Below are positions 1 to 6,280 of a stretch of DNA of 6,461 bases, one piece after another. The translations under genes and the position numbers were made by a program. The stretch comes from JALVIU01 sp964462295 (GTDB taxonomy: Bacteria; Atribacterota; JALVIU01): positions 1 through 6,461 of the forward strand of contig CAYWXH010000089.1 in NCBI GenBank assembly GCA_964462295.1. Direction: 5' to 3'. The first letter of the stretch is position 1, and every line of letters begins with the position of its first letter. The notes under the pieces were generated by a model that worked only from the letters and a program-made list of their open reading frames with translations, was not told where the DNA came from and made no database searches.

Positions 1-10
1 GTGTGGTTTG

Positions 11-126
11 TCATTGCGAGGAGCCCGTATTTTGGGCGACGAAGCAATCTCTGGTGCCCAAGGTGGTTGAGGGAGCGCAAAAGAGAGATTGCTTCGGGGC
101 TACAAGACAAGCCCCTCGCAATGACG
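11..126. repeat. Palindromic repeat element, intact copy upstream of the operon
   Basis: This is an imperfect inverted repeat. The outer arms are TCATTGCGAGG (11-21) and its exact complement CCTCGCAATGA (114-124). The inner arms are GAAGCAATCTCT (41-52) and AGAGATTGCTTC (84-95). Each side carries its own small hairpin between outer and inner arm: GCCC/GGGC at 23-26 and 34-37, and GGGGC/GCCCC at 96-100 and 111-115. As single strand it would fold into a cloverleaf-like shape with a central loop at about 53-83. The same family recurs at 6209-6461. It is clearly more GC-rich than the neighbouring genes. No transposase is present, so it looks like a non-autonomous palindromic (MITE- or REP-like) element. 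Similar CATTGCGAG...GCAATCTC repeats occur in several bacterial genomes (from memory). Whether it moves is unknown. Confidence 0.85.
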
Positions 127-181
127 GGAAATGGGAGTGGTGCTCGCAATGACAAGAAGTGGAAGTGGCCCTCGCAATGAC
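116..181. repeat. Tandem copies of the repeat's right-end motif
   Basis: The 11-base motif CTCGCAATGAC occurs three times in direct orientation, starting at 116, 143 and 171, so the period is 27-28 bp. The first copy is the true right end of the palindromic element. The spacers (about 16-17 bases) are G/A-rich and similar (gggaaatgggagtggtg and aagaagtggaagtggcc). This looks like local duplication of the element's terminus together with its flank. A matching arrangement occurs at 6394-6432. Confidence 0.75.
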
Positions 182-233
182 GAGTTCCCACATCTCATTA
201 CACATAAAATTTCCATAAAAATTTACAAACCTC

Positions 234-263
234 TTGACATTCGACTGAATAGTCAGTTATAAT
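234..263 (+). promoter_or_regulatory. Strong sigma-70-type promoter for the operon
   Basis: A perfect -35 hexamer TTGACA (234-239) and a perfect -10 hexamer TATAAT (258-263) are separated by 18 bp, which puts the transcription start at about 270. The stretch 196-230 just upstream is rich in A and T runs and could act as an UP element (inference). The first start codon is at 313, leaving a leader of about 43 nt. Two consensus hexamers imply high intrinsic strength, consistent with a promoter held down by a repressor. No other convincing promoter was found inside the operon. Confidence 0.85.
243..258. promoter_or_regulatory. Putative TetR operator box 1, in the promoter spacer
   Basis: The palindrome GACTGAATAGTC (243-254) overlaps CTGAATAGTCAG (245-256) and lies wholly between the -35 and -10 hexamers. 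It shares the pattern CTGAMTRGTCAGT with the second box 33 bp downstream. Short palindromes of this kind are typical targets of TetR dimers, and the operon ends with a TetR gene. A dimer bound here would block RNA polymerase. The link to that regulator is inferred. Confidence 0.7.
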
Positions 264-277
264 ATATTAAAATTAAT

Positions 278-291
278 CTGACTGGTCAGTC
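278..291. promoter_or_regulatory. Putative TetR operator box 2, downstream of the start point
   Basis: CTGACTGGTCAG (278-289) is a near-perfect palindrome (CTGAC, 2 bp, GTCAG). It overlaps a second inverted repeat, GACT-N4-AGTC (280-291). It matches box 1 at 11 of 13 positions over CTGAMTRGTCAGT (245-257 versus 278-290). The 33-bp distance is about three helical turns, so two dimers would sit on roughly the same DNA face. It falls at about +8 to +21, a position suited to blocking initiation. Confidence 0.7.
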
Positions 292-312
292 TAAAAGAAA
301 AGGAGGTATTTT

Positions 313-3102
313 ATGAAAAGATTTGCAAATTTCATTGTAAAATTTGCATGGCCCATCCTTATAGTATTTTTAATCCTAACCATCTATGCAGGTATCAATG
401 CACGAAATCTTAATGTAAATGATGATATTACACAATACATATCCCAAGATGACCCAGAGATAAAATTCTACACAGAAATAAGTGAAAAATTCGGCGGCTC
501 TCAGGAAAATATGTCCATGATAGCCATTGAGTATAATGACTTATTCACCCTCGACCATCTAAAGAGATTAAAGGCAATTGTAGATAAGCTAAAAGATGCG
601 TCATTTGTTGTATCTGTAAACTCCTTTTTAAATATGCCAAAAATTATCGCTACAGATGAAGGGATAGAGGTAAAAGACCTGGTAGAGGTTTTTCCAAAAA
701 CAGAAGAGGAGGCAAAAAAGCTTAAGAAATCCCTTCTTTCAGACAATATGGTAAAGGGTAAATTTATCTCCCAAGATGGAAAAGTAGCACTTATTATAGT
801 AGAGTCAAAGGAAGGCGTAGAAGGAGTAGAGCTCAAAAAGAAACTCAAAGACATTGTAGAGCCACTAAAAGGAGATACAAAAAAGGTAGTCTATTTTGGT
901 ATGCCCCTTATATCTGCAGATATCTCCGAAAGTTCCAAAGAAACTATGAAATTAAGTATAATATCTGCACTTGTAATACTCTTAGTGCTCTACTTTTGTT
1001 TCAGGAGTTTAAGGGGTGTATTTTTACCAATACTTGTTGCACTTATTGCCTCTATGTGGGTAATGGGTTTTGTAGGCACACTGGGTAAATCTGTTACCAT
1101 GATGATATCTGCAATCCCAGTACTTATGATCTCCCTTGCCACAGCATATGGTATCCACTTCTTAAGTAGATACTATGAAGAAAGACACAATCTCGGCCCC
1201 ATTGACGCAGTAAAGATGACCCTACAAGATACTTTTGTGCCTATATTTATGAGCGCACTTACCACTATGGCAGGATTTGCATCACTTACCAGTGCATCAA
1301 TAAGACCCATGACAGAGTTTGGTATATTTTCCACAATGGGCATATTCTTTGCATTTATCCTTGCTACATTCTTCCTTGGGTCCCTATATTCCGTATTCCC
1401 ACCAAAAAAGGTACATGAAAAATTTTCCTATGAATCAAATGATATAATAACAAGGATATTAAGAAAATTCGCACACTCTGTGCTTCATGAGAAAAAAGTG
1501 ATAGTGGTATTTTTTATAATAATAGTTGCCATATCTGTATTTTACGGGATAAAGGTAAGGCCAGAGTCTTCAATTGAATCCAGATTAGGGAAAAATAATG
1601 AAATAGTAAAAACTATGGATTATTTTAAAGATAAGTTTGGTGGCGTTGACTTTTTATATGTATATGTAAAATCTGAAAATGTAAAAAATCCATATGTGTT
1701 AAGAGAAATAGAGAACATAGAAAGATATGCAGAAAGACTTCCTTCTCTTCGGGAGCCATCATCCCTTGCAGATTTTCTTATTCAGCTAAATGATGCTATG
1801 GAAAATAAAAAAATCATACCATCAGATCCTGCAAAAATTGATAACCTATGGTTCTTTGTGGGGAGCAATAAATATATAACTTCCATGGTAGGAAAAGACA
1901 ATAAAGATACAATTGCACAGATAAGAACAAAAGAGATGACATCAAATGCACTAACAGAGGGCATAAACAGTATAGATAACTACATAAAGAAAATTCCAAA
2001 AAAGGTAAAGGCAGTGGATCTTGAAAATCTTAGTGATAAAGAAAGAGAAAAATACTATCCATACATTGCAGATGAGATTATAGAGGCACTTTTTGCAAGA
2101 GGAGTTGACATTAAAGATAAAGAGAAGTTAAAAGAAAAGTTAGTAACAATTATGAAAACCCCACTCTCTCAGTTTAAAAAGACAGATGAAGGGTTTATTA
2201 ATAAAATTATCACCTACTCCTCTTTAGAGCTTGAGGACATGGGAATAGATAAAGAAAAGTTAAAACCTATTCTCAAAACATATATAGAAAAGAACCAAAC
2301 AGAAGATGAGCTCTTAAAAGCACTTACAAAAGAATTTGGGCTATCAGATGATGATGCAGACTATCTTGTGGGAGTACTTTCTGATTCTGAAGAGATGGCT
2401 TTAGAAAAGGAAAAGGTAAACACTGCAAAAAAGGATACAGAAAAGCTTTTGGGGAAGAAGTTGGATAGCGAAACAAAAGATATTCTCTGGTATATAATGG
2501 ATAAGATCGTATACGTTCCAGCAGAGGATGGAAATATCACACTATCTTTTAAACTTACAGGCATACCTGTAATAAGTAATAGGATAAACAATAGTCTTCT
2601 TAGGAGCCAGGTAAAAAGTATGGGTATTGCTTTTGTAGCAGTATTTTTGATGCTTGCACTTCAATTTGGGTCCCTACTTATGGGTATATTAACTATCATC
2701 CCTATAATACTTACTATTGTTGCATCTTTTGGACTTATGGGGCTTTTACATATAGATCTCAATATAAGTACTATAATGGTTGCAAGTATTGCAATAGGGG
2801 CAGGAATAGATTACACTATTCACTATGTATCTAGATACAAAAATGAGCTCCTAAGACGTACAAAAGAGGAGGCCCTAAAGATAACTATGACAGGAACAGG
2901 TCGTGCTATAGTATTTAATTCGATCTCTGTTGCAGCAGGGCTCTATGTACTCGCATTTTCAAATATCCGTATGATGGCAGTATTTGGGGAGCTTATAGGA
3001 AGTGTAATGCTTATAAGTGTTGTCTTTACGCTACTTTTACTCCCTATACTATTACATAATGTAAAATTTAAAGAGGAGGTAAAGAAAAATGAAATTAAGT
3101 AA
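313..3102 (+). CDS. RND superfamily exporter, HAE3/MMPL-like (COG1033 type)
   Basis: This 929-residue inner-membrane protein likely exports a hydrophobic or amphiphilic substrate using the proton gradient. It shows the duplicated RND layout. TM1 is at about 11-28, a periplasmic domain at 30-210 and TM2-6 at 214-358. TM7 is at 396-413, a larger periplasmic domain at 415-765 and TM8-12 at 769-913. The halves share KFGG (59-62, 441-444), a G-x-P-x-I-S motif before TM2/TM8 (196-201, 750-755) and an I-H-(F/Y)-x-S-R-Y motif after TM4/TM10. TM10 has an acidic residue (D833 in GAGIDYTIHY); the matching TM4 position is A278. The second periplasmic domain carries an extra charged, helical stretch at about 573-745. 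The length is close to that of HAE3 exporters and short of HAE1 drug pumps (over 1000 residues). The start is set by AGGAGG at 301-306. It overlaps the next gene by 14 nt. The substrate is unknown; lipid-like cargo is inferred from the neighbours. Confidence 0.9.
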   Translation: MKRFANFIVKFAWPILIVFLILTIYAGINARNLNVNDDITQYISQDDPEIKFYTEISEKFGGSQENMSMIAIEYNDLFTLDHLKRLKAIVDKLKDASFVVSVNSFLNMPKIIATDEGIEVKDLVEVFPKTEEEAKKLKKSLLSDNMVKGKFISQDGKVALIIVESKEGVEGVELKKKLKDIVEPLKGDTKKVVYFGMPLISADISESSKETMKLSIISALVILLVLYFCFRSLRGVFLPILVALIASMWVMGFVGTLGKSVTMMISAIPVLMISLATAYGIHFLSRYYEERHNLGPIDAVKMTLQDTFVPIFMSALTTMAGFASLTSASIRPMTEFGIFSTMGIFFAFILATFFLGSLYSVFPPKKVHEKFSYESNDIITRILRKFAHSVLHEKKVIVVFFIIIVAISVFYGIKVRPESSIESRLGKNNEIVKTMDYFKDKFGGVDFLYVYVKSENVKNPYVLREIENIERYAERLPSLREPSSLADFLIQLNDAMENKKIIPSDPAKIDNLWFFVGSNKYITSMVGKDNKDTIAQIRTKEMTSNALTEGINSIDNYIKKIPKKVKAVDLENLSDKEREKYYPYIADEIIEALFARGVDIKDKEKLKEKLVTIMKTPLSQFKKTDEGFINKIITYSSLELEDMGIDKEKLKPILKTYIEKNQTEDELLKALTKEFGLSDDDADYLVGVLSDSEEMALEKEKVNTAKKDTEKLLGKKLDSETKDILWYIMDKIVYVPAEDGNITLSFKLTGIPVISNRINNSLLRSQVKSMGIAFVAVFLMLALQFGSLLMGILTIIPIILTIVASFGLMGLLHIDLNISTIMVASIAIGAGIDYTIHYVSRYKNELLRRTKEEALKITMTGTGRAIVFNSISVAAGLYVLAFSNIRMMAVFGELIGSVMLISVVFTLLLLPILLHNVKFKEEVKKNEIK

Positions 3103-3859
3103 GCTCAAAGTATTTGTAATGGTGGTTATGTTTTTGGCATTTACATCTTTGGCATATGCCATAACAGTAGATGAGATTATCGATAAGGTAGATGCATCAA
3201 GGCCGGACTTTCAGACACAAAAAGCTGTATCTAAGATGATCTTGATTGACAAAAATGGAAAAGTAGAGGAAGAAAGGTCTATGGTTATGTACTCTAAAAA
3301 GGAGGATGATGATACAACTACCTCTCTTATGAGATTTTTATCCCCTAAATCAGTAAAGGGTGTTACACTTTTAAATATCAAAAATGGAGAGAAAATCTAT
3401 CTATACATGCCTGCATACAGAAAACCAAGAAGGATTGCAGGATCATCAAAGAGTGAAAGTTTTATGGGTTCTGACCTTTCGTATGAAGATATGAGCATGG
3501 ATTATAAAGATAAAAAATATACAAAAAAACTTGTAAAAGAGACAGATACAGAGTATATTATAGAAGTTATTCCAAACGATAAAGATGTTACTTATGATAA
3601 AATAGTAATATACGTAGATAAGACACATTTCTATGGAAAGAAGATAGAGCTTTATAAAAAAGGTGAACTCTCAAAGATTATAGAGATCAAAAAGATAAAA
3701 GTAGATGAGAATGGAAAAGTAACACCTATGGATATGGTAATAACTAATGCAAAAACGGGACATAAAACAGAGGTTGCAATGGAAAGTATAGAGTACAATA
3801 TAAAACTTCCATCTCACTTCTTTAGCATAAGGACACTTAAAAAGCCTAAATTGCAATAA
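3089..3859 (+). CDS. Periplasmic LolA-like protein (outer membrane lipoprotein-sorting protein, COG2834 type)
   Basis: This 256-residue secreted protein has a Sec signal peptide: Lys-rich N-terminus, hydrophobic core at about 8-20, and a likely cut after A24 (SLAYA|IT). There is no lipobox cysteine, so it should be soluble in the periplasm. The mature part is mostly beta-strand-like with charged turns. It carries the signature block of LolA-like sorting proteins at 106-135: YMPAYRKPRRIAGSSKSES followed by FMGSD and SYEDM. LolA-fold proteins hold acyl chains in an open half-barrel, so the likely role is to carry a lipidic substrate delivered by the RND exporter. COG1033 exporters and COG2834 proteins are often neighbours (from memory). 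The start lies inside the exporter gene, with AGGAGG at 3074-3079 and 9 nt spacing, which suggests translational coupling. It is longer than classical LolA (about 200 residues) and is not assigned to lolA itself. Its cargo is unknown. Confidence 0.85.
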   Translation: MKLSKLKVFVMVVMFLAFTSLAYAITVDEIIDKVDASRPDFQTQKAVSKMILIDKNGKVEEERSMVMYSKKEDDDTTTSLMRFLSPKSVKGVTLLNIKNGEKIYLYMPAYRKPRRIAGSSKSESFMGSDLSYEDMSMDYKDKKYTKKLVKETDTEYIIEVIPNDKDVTYDKIVIYVDKTHFYGKKIELYKKGELSKIIEIKKIKVDENGKVTPMDMVITNAKTGHKTEVAMESIEYNIKLPSHFFSIRTLKKPKLQ

Positions 3860-3881
3860 AGAGGGGGGCACCCCCTCTTTT
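3858..3881 (+). terminator. Intercistronic GC hairpin, possible attenuating terminator
   Basis: A perfect 10-bp stem, AAAGAGGGGG (3858-3867) with CCCCCTCTTT (3871-3880), closes on the 3-nt loop GCA. The stem starts inside the stop codon of the LolA-like gene. The T run is only four bases (3878-3881) and is then broken by ATAAAA, so termination is probably partial. The next gene's AGGAGG (3887-3892) follows at once with no new promoter visible. It may tune downstream expression or protect the upstream mRNA 3' end; these cannot be told apart here. Confidence 0.65.
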
Positions 3882-3896
3882 ATAAAAGGAGGATTT

Positions 3897-4244
3897 ATGA
3901 ATAAAAATCAATTCCTTACAATGATGTGTGTAATGATAGCAGGGCTTATATTTATACCATCTGTTATATTTTCCACTCCCCTTATTGCGCTAATAGGTGC
4001 ATTTTTTGATTGGCTTCCACTTTTTACAGGATGGATGAAGACAGGGGGGTTTGTAAGTAGATCACTCCTTGTTCTCCATACAGTGATTACCCTTGTGGCT
4101 TATGGATTTTTTGTGGTATGGATAATTACAAAGGGCAATCGATTGATGGGCTTTACCTTTTTAGAGATATGGTGGGTAGCAGTTATAGCAGGGGTCCTTA
4201 TGGTTACATATGCAAAAAATAGGAAAAAAGAGGAGGTAAATTAA
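3897..4244 (+). CDS. Small hydrophobic integral membrane protein, unrecognised family
   Basis: I do not recognise this 115-residue protein. Hydrophobic segments lie at about 6-25, 27-43 (weaker, Pro/Trp-containing), 55-77 and 84-105, giving three or four membrane passes. Short polar loops contain WMKTGG and TKGNR, and the tail is basic then acidic (KNRKKEEVN). There is no cleavable signal peptide, heme-binding CXXCH or lipobox. The start is supported by AGGAGG at 3887-3892, 4 nt before the ATG. The gene ends one nucleotide before the barrel gene, and its last codons contain that gene's ribosome binding site, so it is a real member of the operon. Its place between the periplasmic carrier and the barrel suggests an accessory inner-membrane subunit of the exporter (inference). 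It follows the hairpin at 3858-3881, so its expression may differ from that of the first two genes. Confidence 0.8.
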   Translation: MNKNQFLTMMCVMIAGLIFIPSVIFSTPLIALIGAFFDWLPLFTGWMKTGGFVSRSLLVLHTVITLVAYGFFVVWIITKGNRLMGFTFLEIWWVAVIAGVLMVTYAKNRKKEEVN

Positions 4245-4245
4245 A

Positions 4246-5475
4246 ATGGATATAAAAAAACTTTTTACACTTATTGTGGTCTTTCTTGTCTTTGGCTCAT
4301 ATGCCTTTGCCGGTGATTTTTCAGGCTCTTTTACTTATACAGGGGCATATTCTCTAAGCACACAGGATATGACACATCAAGCAGTGCTTGACCTAAAATA
4401 TACAGAAAACTTTACAGATGAGATATTTGTAGAAGGAGAATTTGCACTAAAATTTATGGACAAGCCCTTTGCTCCACCATTTATCTTTATGCCTAAGGAG
4501 CTTTATCTTGGGGTATATGATCTTGTAAAAAATTTAGACCTTCGGGCAGGTCTTATCGTTGTATCATGGGGGGCATCAGATATGTTCTCACCTATTGACA
4601 ACTTCAACCCACTACCACCTGAGGTCTCTTTTGGAGATATCCCACAAAAAAGGGCTGTCTTAGGGGTTGATGCCACATATTACATAAATGATGAATCCTA
4701 CTTCCAACTTGTATATATGCCACGGTTTGCCTCTACTATGATGCCACCTGAGGCAGAAGAGAGTATGTATCTTAATATGTTATCCCCACAGTTTGCAGCA
4801 CAAGGTATGAACATAACATCTGTAAGTATAAATCATGACACCCCAAAGAGTCCTGTATGGGGTGTAAGGATTGGGTCAAGTTTTGAGGCATTTGATGTAG
4901 CTATTTCATATTATAATGGATACTATACGAATTCCTTTATTGAAAATATGATACCAAATCCTCAGGATGGAAGTCTTACCCTTGCCCTCTCTAACCCTAA
5001 AAAACAGGTAATAGGGCTTGAGTTTCAGGGTGACTTTCCCGGTATAGATGGTGCAACACTAAGGGGAGATATTGCATATATAATACCTGAGCCATGGAAG
5101 GTAAATGGTCAATATGTTCTTAAAGATCCATATATAAAGGCATCTATTGGGGCAGATTACACAACATCATCAAATCTTTATATAAACCTTGGATATATTT
5201 ATGGATTTATGAATGAAGAAGGGGACAAATGTTCACCCTATATTTCTCTTATGCTAAAACAGCCAATAAAAGATACAGACCTTACACCTATATATATGGG
5301 GATCTTTAGTCTCAAGGATGGTAGCATGTTACATTCTATAGGGGTTCAGTATAAATTTACAGATGATTTTTCTGTAACTCTCTCTTATGTCAAAATATTT
5401 GGGGATGATAGCTCAAAATTGGGAATGATGAGGCGGGCAGAAGGTATATATCTAAAAGGAGAGTGGTCTTTTTAG
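4246..5475 (+). CDS. Outer-membrane beta-barrel protein, DUF1302-like
   Basis: This 409-residue protein has a Sec signal peptide (KK, hydrophobic core 6-19, probable cut after A22 in YAFA|G). It then shows alternating polar/hydrophobic strands with aromatic girdle residues and short Gly/Asp/Asn turns. It ends in a final strand closing on Phe (YLKGEWSF), a typical signal for BAM-mediated insertion. Residues 98-125 contain DLRAGLIVVSWGASDMFSP followed by DNFNP. This resembles the 'G-x-x-V-x-x-WG-x-x-D-x-x-x-P-x-D-x-x-NP' block I associate with DUF1302 and related barrels. Those proteins are usually longer (around 600 residues), so this would be a short member or relative. It lacks the long helical hairpins of TolC. 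The start is set by AGGAGG at 4231-4236, 9 nt upstream. It probably serves as the outer-membrane end of the export route. Confidence is high for a barrel and moderate for the family. Confidence 0.8.
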   Translation: MDIKKLFTLIVVFLVFGSYAFAGDFSGSFTYTGAYSLSTQDMTHQAVLDLKYTENFTDEIFVEGEFALKFMDKPFAPPFIFMPKELYLGVYDLVKNLDLRAGLIVVSWGASDMFSPIDNFNPLPPEVSFGDIPQKRAVLGVDATYYINDESYFQLVYMPRFASTMMPPEAEESMYLNMLSPQFAAQGMNITSVSINHDTPKSPVWGVRIGSSFEAFDVAISYYNGYYTNSFIENMIPNPQDGSLTLALSNPKKQVIGLEFQGDFPGIDGATLRGDIAYIIPEPWKVNGQYVLKDPYIKASIGADYTTSSNLYINLGYIYGFMNEEGDKCSPYISLMLKQPIKDTDLTPIYMGIFSLKDGSMLHSIGVQYKFTDDFSVTLSYVKIFGDDSSKLGMMRRAEGIYLKGEWSF

Positions 5476-6048
5476 ATGGATAAAAGGGAAAAGATTCTGG
5501 ATGCGGCAAAAGAGATATTTTTCAAAAAAAGCTTTTATGAGGCAACTATGGAAGATATTGCCGAGATATCTGGTGTAAAAAAATCCACCATATATTACTA
5601 TTTTCCATCTAAAATGGAATTAGTATTTGAACTTATTAAAGAAAGTATAGAAAAGATACTTCTTCGTCTTGAGGGAATCCTTATAAATATAAATGATCCT
5701 AAGGAAAAGGTAAGGGAGATTGTAAAGTTTTACAAAGATACCTATGAGGAGAGCTTTAAACTTCTTATTGTCCTTCAGAGATTGGGCTATGACTTTATGC
5801 AAACAAAAGATGAAAAGGAAAAGGTAAAGAAGTTTTTTAAAAACATACACAACCAAAAGGAAAAGATTGGTAAGTTCTTTGGAGATGTTACACTCTCTAC
5901 TGGGAAAAGGATAAGTGGAGAGATCTTTGCAGGATCCCTTCTTGGAGCATTAGGAAAGATAATGTTTGAACATGTCTCACAAAATGAACCTATAGAAGAT
6001 AGAAAGTTCAAAGAGATAGAAGAGATCTTTATAGCTGCACTTAGTTAA
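5476..6048 (+). CDS. TetR/AcrR family transcriptional regulator, probable operon repressor
   Basis: This 190-residue protein is of typical TetR length. The N-terminal DNA-binding domain (about 1-48) has REKILDAAKEIFF (helix 1) and a helix-turn-helix at 24-46 (TMEDIAEISGVKKSTIYYYF, then PSK), ending in the family's characteristic YYYFPSK. The remainder is a helical, Lys/Glu-rich ligand-binding and dimerisation domain whose ligand cannot be predicted. The ATG directly abuts the stop of the barrel gene. The nearest Shine-Dalgarno-like sequence, AGGAG at 5457-5461, is 14 nt away, so initiation probably depends on coupling to the upstream gene, keeping regulator levels low. Being last in the operon, with two palindromic boxes at the operon promoter, fits negative autoregulation relieved by the exported compound or a related lipid (inference). 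Confidence 0.9.
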   Translation: MDKREKILDAAKEIFFKKSFYEATMEDIAEISGVKKSTIYYYFPSKMELVFELIKESIEKILLRLEGILININDPKEKVREIVKFYKDTYEESFKLLIVLQRLGYDFMQTKDEKEKVKKFFKNIHNQKEKIGKFFGDVTLSTGKRISGEIFAGSLLGALGKIMFEHVSQNEPIEDRKFKEIEEIFIAALS

Positions 6049-6061
6049 ACCTCCCTTAAGG

Positions 6062-6105
6062 ATAGGGTATAGGGTTTTGAGATCCTATACCCTATTTTAT
6101 TTATT
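6062..6105 (+). terminator. Rho-independent terminator of the operon
   Basis: A 12-bp perfect stem, ATAGGGTATAGG (6062-6073) with CCTATACCCTAT (6084-6095), has a 10-nt loop. It is followed by a T-rich tail TTTTATTTATT (6095-6105). It begins 13 nt after the stop codon of the TetR gene and marks the operon's end. Confidence 0.9.
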
Positions 6106-6150
6106 CCCTTATAAGTCTAACCCCTATATAGAACCTACATTTTTAGTTCA

Positions 6151-6208
6151 TTATTACGAGGGCCTATGCCCCCCATCGTCATTGCGAGAAGCCCATGCCC
6201 CCCCAATG
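6151..6208. repeat. Partial tandem copies of the repeat's left-end motif
   Basis: TCATTGCGAGAAGCCCATG starts at 6179, 30 bp before the left end of the fuller copy at 6209. A more degenerate version (TTATTACGAGGGCC at 6151, 28 bp earlier) precedes it. Both continue into C-runs instead of the element's inner arm. This mirrors the right-end duplications at 116-181. The 6151 copy is the weaker call. Confidence 0.6.
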
Positions 6209-6252
6209 TCATTGCGAGGAGCCCGTATCTTGGGCGACGAAGCAATCTCTGG
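6209..6252. repeat. Left half of a palindromic repeat element, downstream of the operon
   Basis: This segment matches 11-54 with a single difference (C for T at the position equivalent to 31): outer arm, GCCC/GGGC hairpin, and inner arm GAAGCAATCTCTGGT. No matching right arm follows directly. Instead a different complete copy begins at 6281. The missing right inner arm may be the AGATTGCTTCGG found at 6450-6460. Confidence 0.8.
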
Positions 6253-6280
6253 TTGCAAGGGACCACACAACCCCTAACTG

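Noticed and set aside
116..181. Possible CRISPR array because of regularly spaced short repeats
   Set aside because: The repeated unit is only 11 bp and the spacers about 17 bp and alike. The first unit is the end of a palindromic element, and no cas genes are present.
11..205. 64-residue reading frame on the - strand
   Set aside because: It lies wholly in the palindromic repeat. Its peptide (CHCEHH, SLRGA) is the usual spurious translation of these repeats, and it has no ribosome binding site.
501..854. 117-residue antisense frame within the RND gene, and similar antisense frames elsewhere
   Set aside because: They are shadows of strong + strand genes with signal peptides, RND repeats or HTH motifs. 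Their composition is Ser/Phe/Leu-rich as expected for the reverse of AT-rich coding DNA.
313..3102. HAE1-type multidrug pump (AcrB-like)
   Set aside because: It is too short, lacks the paired Asp in TM4, has no adaptor gene nearby, and its motifs match HAE3/MMPL-like exporters better.
3089..3859. Lipoprotein or true lolA
   Set aside because: There is no Cys at the cleavage site, and the motif block at 106-135 fits the COG2834 LolA-like group that neighbours exporters rather than the housekeeping LolA chaperone.
4246..5475. TolC-type outer-membrane factor
   Set aside because: No long coiled-coil hairpin regions are present. The protein reads as strands throughout with a C-terminal barrel signal.
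5400..5475. A separate promoter for the TetR gene
   Set aside because: No -35/-10 pair of reasonable quality and spacing was found just upstream, and the gene abuts the preceding stop codon.
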